From: JAVWGW01 sp036651575
GTDB lineage: Bacteria; Actinomycetota; Coriobacteriia; Coriobacteriales; Eggerthellaceae
Assembly (NCBI GenBank): GCA_036651575.1
Contig: JAVVXN010000037.1
Location: 1 to 14,879, forward strand
Direction: 5' to 3'
Length of the DNA: 14,879 bases
Part shown: positions 7,145-13,632 of the stretch, in pieces
Layout of the letters: every line of letters begins with the position of its first letter
Position numbering within the stretch: the first letter of the stretch is position 1
Program-made: the position numbers and the translations under genes
The notes under the pieces: model-generated
Told to the model about the DNA's origin: nothing
Databases searched by the model: none
The model's input: the letters and a program-made list of their open reading frames with translations, nothing else

Positions 7145-8610
7145 GTACTGCCATTTTTCCCGGGGATCGACCGGATCGTCTCGAAGAAGCCTGTGCTGTT
7201 TTCGGAGTCTATGCGCAAGGCGAAGACGTTGCCCGTCTGACGTGCTTCGGGTTGCAGGCTTTGCAGCATCGCGGTCAGGAAAGCGCTGGCATTGCGGTGG
7301 GCGATGGAGAAACCATCATGGTCACCAAGGATTTAGGGCTGGTCACGCAGGTGTTTAATGAGGCATCGCTTGCGGCATTGCCGGGATACGTCGCCGTAGG
7401 TCACGCCCGTTATTCGACCAGTGGCGCGTCTTCGTCGTGGGAAGCGGCCCAGCCTCACATTTCCGCTATTGACGAGGTGCTGATAGCGCTTGCGCACAAT
7501 GGCACTCTCGTCAATACCAACGCTATCCGGGCTCAGCTCATCGAAGAAGGGGTGCAGTTTCGCTCCTCTGCTGACAGCGAGGTGGCGGCGAAGGTCATCG
7601 GCCGGGCGACCCGGCAAACACACCATTTACGCGACGGTATTCGTACCATGATGCAGATGCTCGAGGGAGCCTATGCCATGGTACTTGCCAGTCCCGATTC
7701 GCTGTATGCGTTTCGCGACGCGCACGGCATCCGTCCTTTATGTATCGGTAAATTACCCGACGGGGGCTGGGTCGTTTCGAGCGAAACCTGCGGTCTCGAT
7801 ATCGTTGGTGCGGAATTTGTGCGCGATGTTGAACCGGGCGAGCTCGTCCGGTTCAATGCCGATGGCATGTATGCCGAGCAAGCGATTCCCGCCCAAAAGC
7901 GTGCATCCTGTATCTTTGAGTACGTCTATTTTGCGCGGCCGGATTCTGTGCTCGATGGCCAAAGCGTCTATCAGGCGCGACGCAATATGGGTCGCGTTTT
8001 GGCGCAGGAGGCTCCCGTCGAGGCCGATCTGGTATTGGGCGTTCCCGACTCAGGGGTGCCCTCCGCGATGGGGTATGCGCTGCAAAGTGGCATTCCGTAT
8101 TCTGACGGCATCGTGAAAAACCGCTATGTGGGTCGCACGTTTATCGCTCCGACGCAGGCGATGCGCCAGATGGGCATTCGCATCAAGCTCAATCCGCTTC
8201 CTTCGGTTATCGAAGGCAAGCGCTTGATCGTTATCGATGACAGTATCGTGCGCGGCAACACGTCGAAAAAACTTGTTGCCATGCTGAGAGCTGCCGGTGC
8301 CAAAGAAGTGCATATGCGTATCGTTTCCCCCGAGGTGCGGTGGCCCTGTTTTTACGGCATCGACACCGACACTCAGGATCAGCTGATTGCGGCCACTATG
8401 AATCTTGAAGAGATGAACGATTACATCGGCACCGATTCCCTTGCTTTTATTTCGTTGGAAGGGCTGCATTCAGCAGTACATGCACACCACGAGTCGTTTT
8501 GCGACGCGTGTTTCTCGGGCGAATACCCCGTAACCATTCCGGATGCCTTGCAGAAAAAAGGGTTTTTGGATACAAGTGTTCAGAAGAGTAATTTCTTGGA
8601 CGAGGAGTAG
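7141..8610 (+). CDS. purF: Amidophosphoribosyltransferase PurF
   Basis: First committed step of purine synthesis: PRPP plus glutamine gives 5-phosphoribosylamine. The protein has 489 aa. The N-terminal Ntn glutaminase has its nucleophile at Cys18 (EEACAVFG), so a 17-residue propeptide must be removed, as in the Bacillus subtilis type. The C-terminal phosphoribosyltransferase domain has the PRPP loop VIDDSIVRGNTSKK with Asp366-Asp367. Four [4Fe-4S] ligands of the Bacillus type are present at Cys257, Cys403, Cys454 and Cys457; the spacings 146 and 3 match B. subtilis and the middle one is 4 shorter. Such clusters make the enzyme oxygen-labile. The ATG at 7141 has GAGGAGG 5 nt upstream and overlaps the sortase stop by 4 nt. 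purM starts 2 nt after the stop. Confidence 0.98.
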   Translation: MSTAIFPGDRPDRLEEACAVFGVYAQGEDVARLTCFGLQALQHRGQESAGIAVGDGETIMVTKDLGLVTQVFNEASLAALPGYVAVGHARYSTSGASSSWEAAQPHISAIDEVLIALAHNGTLVNTNAIRAQLIEEGVQFRSSADSEVAAKVIGRATRQTHHLRDGIRTMMQMLEGAYAMVLASPDSLYAFRDAHGIRPLCIGKLPDGGWVVSSETCGLDIVGAEFVRDVEPGELVRFNADGMYAEQAIPAQKRASCIFEYVYFARPDSVLDGQSVYQARRNMGRVLAQEAPVEADLVLGVPDSGVPSAMGYALQSGIPYSDGIVKNRYVGRTFIAPTQAMRQMGIRIKLNPLPSVIEGKRLIVIDDSIVRGNTSKKLVAMLRAAGAKEVHMRIVSPEVRWPCFYGIDTDTQDQLIAATMNLEEMNDYIGTDSLAFISLEGLHSAVHAHHESFCDACFSGEYPVTIPDALQKKGFLDTSVQKSNFLDEE

Positions 8611-8612
8611 AT

Positions 8613-9746
8613 ATGACCGAGAGAATAACCATGCCCTGCACGGAAAGCGAAGGGGCTGTTGCGATGCCAAGTTGGGTAACCGAAGATGCGACGACGTACG
8701 CACAAGCCGGCGTCGATACTGCAGAGGGTGCTCGCGCGGTTGACGCGATCAAAGATGCGGTGCACACCACCTATCGCAAGGAAGTTATCGGTGATATCGG
8801 GGGTTTTGGTGGCTTGTTTTCCATTGCAGCTGCCAAGCAGATGGCCGATCCGATTTTGGTGTCGGGCACCGATGGCGTGGGCACGAAGCTTAAGGTGGCT
8901 CAATTGGCGGGCAAGCACGACACGGTCGGTATCGACCTGGTCGCCATGTGTGTCAACGATATTTTAGCTACGGGGGCGGAGCCTTTGTTCTTCCTCGATT
9001 ATATCGCCATTGGCAAGCTGAAAGCCGAAGCGGTGGCCGAAGTGGTTGCTGGTATAGCTGAGGGCTGTAAGCAGGCGGGCTGTGCGTTGGTCGGCGGCGA
9101 AATGGCCGAACATCCCGGCGTGATGGATCCGGATGATTATGACCTTTCCGGTTTTTGTGTCGGCGTGGTCGATCGTCCCCTGATGCTTGACCCCTCAACG
9201 GTGGCCACAGGCGACGTGCTGCTCGGTCTGGCTTCGAGCGGACTGCACTCCAACGGGTATTCACTGGCACGCAAGGTGTGTGTCGAGAACAAAACTCATT
9301 ATGAACTTCGTTTGGCTCGCGAAGAGCTTGACGGGAGCAACGTGCAGGATGCCCTGCTTGAACCCACGCGTATCTATGTGAAGTCGGTGCGCGCTGCCCT
9401 GGCGGCCCATCCGCACGCAGTGCATGCGCTCGCCCATATCACCGGCGGCGGTATTACCGAAAACCTTGATCGCGCCTTGCCGAAAACGCTTGATGCCGTG
9501 GTTGATCTGGCGTCGTGGGAGATGCCTCCCATTGTGCCCTTCACCTGTCGCGCGGCGCGCTTGAGCGAAACGGAGGCCTTAAAAACATTTAACATGGGTA
9601 TCGGAATGGTGCTTATGGTTGACGCTGATCAGGCAGAAACCGTGCAGAAAACCTTAGAAGATCAGGGCGAAGCGGTCTACCGCATCGGTGGGGTCGCTGC
9701 GGGCACGGGGGTTGTTCGCTACACCAACGAAGGATCGCTTCTATGA
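8613..9746 (+). CDS. purM: Phosphoribosylformylglycinamidine cyclo-ligase PurM
   Basis: AIR synthetase: closes the imidazole ring of FGAM with ATP, the fifth step of IMP synthesis. Family motifs include YAQAGVDTAEG (start of the usual protein), IGGFGGLF, GTDGVGTKLKVA, the MCVNDILATGAEPLFFLDY block, GGEMAEHPG and HITGGGITENL. At 377 aa it is slightly longer than typical because about 27 residues precede the conserved start. ATG 8613 has GAGGAG 6 nt upstream and sits 2 nt after purF, so I prefer it. An internal ATG at 8664 with GAAGGGG 8 nt upstream would give a more standard length and cannot be excluded. The stop overlaps purN by 4 nt. Confidence 0.97.
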   Translation: MTERITMPCTESEGAVAMPSWVTEDATTYAQAGVDTAEGARAVDAIKDAVHTTYRKEVIGDIGGFGGLFSIAAAKQMADPILVSGTDGVGTKLKVAQLAGKHDTVGIDLVAMCVNDILATGAEPLFFLDYIAIGKLKAEAVAEVVAGIAEGCKQAGCALVGGEMAEHPGVMDPDDYDLSGFCVGVVDRPLMLDPSTVATGDVLLGLASSGLHSNGYSLARKVCVENKTHYELRLAREELDGSNVQDALLEPTRIYVKSVRAALAAHPHAVHALAHITGGGITENLDRALPKTLDAVVDLASWEMPPIVPFTCRAARLSETEALKTFNMGIGMVLMVDADQAETVQKTLEDQGEAVYRIGGVAAGTGVVRYTNEGSLL

Positions 9747-10411
9747 GCGATTCCGCCGTTGGTGTAGGTTCTTCCCCGCAAGTTTCTCCTGCTCAGTTAG
9801 GGCCGTTGAAAATCGGCGTGTTGCTTTCCGGGAGCGGAACCAATCTGCAGGCTCTCATCGATGCTATTGCGTCCGGAAGCCTCGACGTCGAAATCGTAGA
9901 AGTTATCTCTTCTCGTCCCGACGCATTCGGACTCAAGCGTGCTCAGCAGGCGGGTATTCCCACCTGCTCGCTGAACCGAGAGGTCTACGCTGACCCCGCG
10001 GTGGCAAACGAGGTGATTGCGACGGAGCTGACCTGCGCCGGTGCCGAGTACGTGGTGATGGCGGGATATATGCGCATGCTGGGAGCAGAGGTGCTTGAAG
10101 CGTTTCCCGATCGGATCATCAATCTGCATCCGGCGCTCCTGCCTTCATTTAAGGGTGCGCACGCCATTGAGGATGCGTTTAACGCGGGCGTGAAGGTGAC
10201 CGGTATTACCGTGCATTTTGCCAATGCCGAATACGACAAAGGGCCCATCATCGCACAGCGTGCGATCGAAATCCGCGAATGCGATACGCTTGAAACGCTG
10301 GAAGAACGTATCCACGAAGCGGAACACGAGCTTTATCCGGAAGTTTTGCGCCTGCTTGCCGCACGGTGCGTAAGAATCGATGAGAATAGAAAGGTGCACA
10401 TCAGTGAATAA
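9743..10411 (+). CDS. purN: Phosphoribosylglycinamide formyltransferase PurN
   Basis: Transfers formyl from 10-formyltetrahydrofolate to GAR, the third step of IMP synthesis. The Rossmann start is KIGVLLSGSGTNLQAL (23-38), folate-site residues lie in VVMAGYMRML, and the catalytic triad is Asn127, His129 (NLHPALLPSFKG) and Asp165 (EYDKGPII). The His-to-Asp distance of 36 equals that in E. coli (108 and 144). At 222 aa it carries about 21 extra N-terminal residues rich in Ser/Val/Gly, consistent with the overlapping start imposed by the 4-nt ATGA overlap with purM. GAAGGA lies 8 nt upstream. The 3' end overlaps the XdhC-like gene by 8 nt. Confidence 0.97.
   Translation: MSDSAVGVGSSPQVSPAQLGPLKIGVLLSGSGTNLQALIDAIASGSLDVEIVEVISSRPDAFGLKRAQQAGIPTCSLNREVYADPAVANEVIATELTCAGAEYVVMAGYMRMLGAEVLEAFPDRIINLHPALLPSFKGAHAIEDAFNAGVKVTGITVHFANAEYDKGPIIAQRAIEIRECDTLETLEERIHEAEHELYPEVLRLLAARCVRIDENRKVHISE
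10389..10394 (+). promoter_or_regulatory. Shine-Dalgarno site deciding the XdhC-like gene start
   Basis: GAAAGG inside the 3' end of purN, 9 nt before GTG 10404. It favours GTG over the upstream in-frame ATG at 10380, which would lie inside purN and upstream of this site. Confidence 0.6.
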
Positions 10412-11390
10412 AGCAACATTGCAGCACATCATCGAAGATATTGTCGCGGGTGAAACTCCCGCGATGACCACGGAGGATTTTCCTTGTTTTTCCGAAGAGG
10501 CAACAGCGGGCAATGCCTACGTATCTCCCGCTGTGCTCGACGAGATAGCAGCAAGTCTCACCGCTGAGGACATCCCCACGCTTGAACGGGCAATACGTGC
10601 AATTGATGAGGAAGATTTGGGCTGGCTTGGTTTCAAGATCGTATTCGATGCGCCGGTGGCAACTTCTAACACCGACAACGAAGTGACGAAAAAGTACGGG
10701 GAGGTAGGGTCTGCCGATGGGCGCTGTCTCCTCTTTTTTTGCAACGACGCCAAAGAAGTGGTTGCGTCGCGCGACTATTCGGCCCGCGATTTGTTCCAGA
10801 TGAAAGATTCCACCCGCGGTCCCTCCATGCACAACGAACAGTTTGCTGGTTTGACGTGGGTGTCCGTTCCCCTGTTTGACCGTATCCATGTATGGCTTTG
10901 CGGTGCATCGGATGTGGCGAGCGAAGTGGCAACCTTGGCAACCCACGTGGGTTTTGCCGTGACGGTTATCGATTACGACACCGCCTACCTCAACGAAAAG
11001 CGTTTTCCCCTCGCCGAGCGCATCGTGCTTGATAGCTTCGACGAACTGGGCGGCATCAAGGCGCAGCCGCAAGATTATGTGTGCGTGCTCACGCGCGGCC
11101 ACATGCAGGATCCCGAAAGCTGCGTGTGGGCTCTAACCTGCGGGGTGCACTATGTCGGCATGATGGGGTGTGCGGGCAAAAACGAACGAGTCTGCGAATT
11201 ATGCACGGCCGCCGGAATCTCGGATGACGAATGGAATCGCGTGAAGCGACCGATTGGATTGAAATTTGGAGCGAAGACTCCCGCCGAATTAGCTCTTGCT
11301 ATCGTCGGGGAATTGGTTGATGTTCGTTATAAACAACGCTACAGCGCGAGCGCGCAAGCAAAGCATGAGGCAAGTCTAGGGAGGAACTAG
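10404..11390 (+). CDS. Atypical XdhC-family protein inside the purine operon
   Basis: 328 aa. The C-terminal half (about 160-310) matches the XdhC Rossmann domain: HVWLCGASDVASEVA (162-176), VTVIDYD, an RFPLAE motif, VLTRGHMQDPES, YVGMMGCAGK (250-259) and RPIGLKFGAKTPAELA. Known XdhC proteins bind molybdenum cofactor and help mature xanthine dehydrogenase-type hydroxylases. Differences are clear. The N-terminal half lacks the usual GSSPR/GGC-E pattern of the XdhC_CoxI domain, and the normally conserved GMIGSRRK reads GMMGCAGK. A divergent or repurposed function is therefore possible. I chose GTG 10404 (overlap of 8 nt with the purN stop) because GAAAGG is 9 nt upstream; ATG 10380 would add 8 residues. 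It lies 1 nt before purH. The location suggests a link to purine metabolism, but no hydroxylase is encoded in the window. Confidence 0.85.
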   Translation: MNKATLQHIIEDIVAGETPAMTTEDFPCFSEEATAGNAYVSPAVLDEIAASLTAEDIPTLERAIRAIDEEDLGWLGFKIVFDAPVATSNTDNEVTKKYGEVGSADGRCLLFFCNDAKEVVASRDYSARDLFQMKDSTRGPSMHNEQFAGLTWVSVPLFDRIHVWLCGASDVASEVATLATHVGFAVTVIDYDTAYLNEKRFPLAERIVLDSFDELGGIKAQPQDYVCVLTRGHMQDPESCVWALTCGVHYVGMMGCAGKNERVCELCTAAGISDDEWNRVKRPIGLKFGAKTPAELALAIVGELVDVRYKQRYSASAQAKHEASLGRN

Positions 11391-11391
11391 A

Positions 11392-12966
11392 GTGGAAAAC
11401 CCAAAGGTTAAGCGAGTACTTATTTCAGTTACCGATAAGGCGGGTGTCGCCGATTTTGCGGCAGCGCTCAGTCAGGAATTCGGGGCACAGATTATTTCAA
11501 CGGGAGGAACTGCTCGCGCGTTGGCTGAGGCGGGCGTTGCGGTAACCCCGATCGAAGAGGTGACGCATTTTCCCGAGATGATGGACGGTCGCGTAAAGAC
11601 GCTGCATCCTTTGGTGCACGGTGGTCTTTTGGCCAAGCGCGACAACCCGAGCCATATGGCTCAGGCGGCTGAGCACAACATCGATATGATCGATATGGTC
11701 GTGGTCAATCTCTATGCCTTTACGAAAACGGTTGATTCGGGTGCCGATTTTGCCACCTGCATCGAAAACATCGACATCGGTGGTCCCTCGATGTTGCGTT
11801 CGGCCGCAAAGAACTTCGAATCGGTTGCGGTCGTCACCGATCCGACAAGCTACGATGCCATTCTCGCCGAAATGCGCGCCAATGACGGGGCCACAACGCG
11901 TGACACCCGTGTCAAGTTGGCCCTGGAGGTATTCCAGACAACGAACGCCTATGACGGCTCGATCGCTGCGTGGATGCAGGGCCAGGTGGCAGGCGATAAA
12001 GGCGATAAGTTCGCGGCGGCAAAAGATATCAAGCTGACGAAGGTACAGGATTTGCGCTACGGCGAAAACCCGCATCAGCAGGCAGCATTTTATCGTCGCG
12101 ACGACTACAGCATGCCGGGCTTCAGCCTGGCGCATGCCACCCAGCATCAGGGTAAAGAGCTTTCCTACAACAACTATCTCGACCTCGATGCCGCTTGGGC
12201 AGCCGTTCGAGAATTCGATAAGCCGGCTTGCGTCATCGTCAAGCATCTGACCCCCTGCGGCGTGTGCGAAGACGACAATATCGTAGAAGCTTATCAGCGC
12301 GCTCATGCCTGCGACCCCGTTTCGGCCTACGGCGGCGTTATCGCGTTTAACCGCGGCATCAACGCCGATATCGTGACGGCCATTTTCAATAACAAGCAGT
12401 TTGTCGAAGCCATCATCGCGCCTCAGTTTGCCGCCGATGCGCTTGACATGTATTCTGCAAAACCCAACGCACGCCTGCTTTCGACCGGTGGCGTAAACCC
12501 GGCCGGACACGAAGTTGAATATCGTGCGGTAGAAGGTGGCCTGCTGTGTCAGGATAGCGACGCTGCCGCCGAAGACCCGACCACATTCACTGTGGCAACG
12601 AAGCGTCAGCCAACCCCCGAAGAGCTCGATGAACTGATCTTTGCGTGGAAGGCTTGCAAGTCGGTCAAGTCGAACGCCATCCTGCTGGCGAAAAACCATG
12701 CGAGTGTGGGTGTCGGTGGGGGACAACCCAACCGCGTGAATTCCGCTCAGATCGCCGTTGTCCAAGCGGGCGATGCTGCCTCTGGCGCCGTTGCGGCCTC
12801 CGATGCGTTCTTCCCCTTTCGCGACGGCTTCGACGTTTTGGCGCAAGCTGGCGTGACTGCGGTCATCCAGCCGGGCGGTTCGATTCGCGATGAAGAGGTT
12901 ATCGCTGCGGCCGACGAGCAGGGACTGGCGATGGTGTTTACGGCGCATCGTCATTTCCGCCACTAG
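11392..12966 (+). CDS. purH: Bifunctional AICAR transformylase/IMP cyclohydrolase PurH
   Basis: Carries out the last two steps of IMP synthesis: formylation of AICAR with 10-formyl-THF, then ring closure. 524 aa, normal length. The N-terminal MGS-like cyclohydrolase domain (about 1-195) shows ALISVTDKAG-type VLISVTDKAG, IISTGGTA, DGRVKTLHPLVHGGLL and VVVNLYAF. The C-terminal transformylase domain shows LRYGENPHQQAAFY, KHLTPCG (Lys284-His285; many bacterial homologues have Asn where this has Thr), DPVSAYGG, the NHASVGVGGGQPNRV block and SDAFFPF. Start is GTG 11392 with AGGGAGG 7 nt upstream. It is the last gene of the sortase-pur-xdhC operon. A strong inverted repeat follows 40 nt after the stop. 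Confidence 0.98.
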   Translation: MENPKVKRVLISVTDKAGVADFAAALSQEFGAQIISTGGTARALAEAGVAVTPIEEVTHFPEMMDGRVKTLHPLVHGGLLAKRDNPSHMAQAAEHNIDMIDMVVVNLYAFTKTVDSGADFATCIENIDIGGPSMLRSAAKNFESVAVVTDPTSYDAILAEMRANDGATTRDTRVKLALEVFQTTNAYDGSIAAWMQGQVAGDKGDKFAAAKDIKLTKVQDLRYGENPHQQAAFYRRDDYSMPGFSLAHATQHQGKELSYNNYLDLDAAWAAVREFDKPACVIVKHLTPCGVCEDDNIVEAYQRAHACDPVSAYGGVIAFNRGINADIVTAIFNNKQFVEAIIAPQFAADALDMYSAKPNARLLSTGGVNPAGHEVEYRAVEGGLLCQDSDAAAEDPTTFTVATKRQPTPEELDELIFAWKACKSVKSNAILLAKNHASVGVGGGQPNRVNSAQIAVVQAGDAASGAVAASDAFFPFRDGFDVLAQAGVTAVIQPGGSIRDEEVIAAADEQGLAMVFTAHRHFRH

Positions 12967-13006
12967 TACAACCTGATGGTTTTTCGTGCTTGAGTTTTAC
13001 CTGCGA

Positions 13007-13040
13007 AGGCGCGTGACGAAGATTTGCTCGTCACGCGCCT
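13007..13040. terminator. 13-bp perfect hairpin between convergent purH and holin-family gene
   Basis: AGGCGCGTGACGA (13007-13019) and TCGTCACGCGCCT (13028-13040) form a perfect 13-bp stem with an 8-nt loop. It lies 40 nt after the purH stop and 16 nt after the stop of the minus-strand gene. Neither side has a T-run, so it would be a tract-less bidirectional terminator or an mRNA 3'-end stabiliser. The structure is certain; the function is inferred from position. Confidence 0.7.
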
Positions 13041-13056
13041 GAAAGAGGGGACTTGG

Positions 13057-13431
13057 TTATTCGGCGTTTGCGCCGGTGATGCCGTTGAGGATGGCGGACA
13101 CGATGCTGATTACGATACTGGCGACAAAGGCGCTGCCAAACGTGTCGATCACGAAGCCCACCTGAAAAATTCCGTTGGCCAGCCATTGCGCGAGGTACAG
13201 CATGAACGTGTTGACGATCAGCGCAAAAATACCCAGAGTCAAAACGGAAATGGGTAAGCTGAGAAGCTGCATGAGGGGACGGATTGTCTGATTGATCAGG
13301 GCGAGGAAAAGCGCAAAAACCGCGATGGCAAGCCAGGATTCCGTGGTGCCTAAAACTTCGATGCCGGGAACAAGCCATACGGCCACGCCGACAGCGATTG
13401 CGATGCCAAGCCAGCGAATGAGGAAGTTCAT
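13057..13431 (-). CDS. Phage_holin_4_2 family membrane protein (four helices)
   Basis: 124 aa, almost entirely hydrophobic, with four predicted membrane spans (about 4-24, 32-52, 58-84 and 96-117). The signature NQTIRPLMQLLSLPISVLTL, followed by GIFALIVNTFML, matches the widespread small membrane family named after phage holins (Pfam Phage_holin_4_2). In bacteria these genes usually stand alone on the chromosome, not near lysis genes, and the function is unknown; no phage gene is seen here. I chose ATG 13431 rather than 13452 because AAAGGA lies 5 nt upstream and the hydrophobic protein begins there. It is convergent with purH and divergent from the rRNA methyltransferase gene. Confidence 0.88.
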   Translation of the reverse strand: MNFLIRWLGIAIAVGVAVWLVPGIEVLGTTESWLAIAVFALFLALINQTIRPLMQLLSLPISVLTLGIFALIVNTFMLYLAQWLANGIFQVGFVIDTFGSAFVASIVISIVSAILNGITGANAE

Positions 13432-13466
13432 GGGGATCCTTTCGTCGTGCAATCCTTCGGGATGTG

Positions 13467-13487
13467 TCTGATTCCAACTATATCAGA
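13467..13487 (-). promoter_or_regulatory. Candidate extended -10 promoter and overlapping inverted repeat for the holin-family gene
   Basis: On the minus strand TGATATAGT (13477-13485) is an extended -10 motif (TGnTATAGT, 5/6 to TATAAT) about 45 nt before the start codon. No good -35 is seen. A perfect 6-bp inverted repeat TCTGAT/ATCAGA (13467-13472 and 13482-13487) overlaps it and could be an operator. The 201-bp divergent region 13432-13632 holds no gene. I see no clear promoter for the plus-strand methyltransferase gene. Confidence 0.35.
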
Positions 13488-13632
13488 GGGTGCATGAACG
13501 GGGAGAGTCTTGTCATCGTCTTGCAACCTGACGGCTTGTGGGTGTTTGTCTGAACGTCTTTGAAACGTGGGTATGTTTGGGGAAAACGAGCGCTTTCTTC
13601 CCCCGGGGACTTTTCTGTGACACAATGAGCCC

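Noticed and set aside
10401..11102. A 233-codon frame antisense to the XdhC-like gene
   Set aside because: The plus-strand gene has family motifs and tight operon spacing; the antisense product shows no recognisable motif.
12241..12261. KHLTPCG in PurH instead of the common KHxNPCG as a loss-of-function change
   Set aside because: The key Lys-His pair is kept, and eukaryotic enzymes tolerate Ser at the same place, so Thr is probably neutral.
11497..12963. A 488-codon open frame antisense to purH
   Set aside because: It mirrors purH over nearly its full length, has no recognisable domain, and purH is fully conserved. Long antisense frames are common opposite GC-rich genes.
13057..13431. Phage remnant suggested by the holin-family protein
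   Set aside because: The family is widely chromosomal, and no endolysin, integrase or other phage gene or attachment repeat is seen around it.
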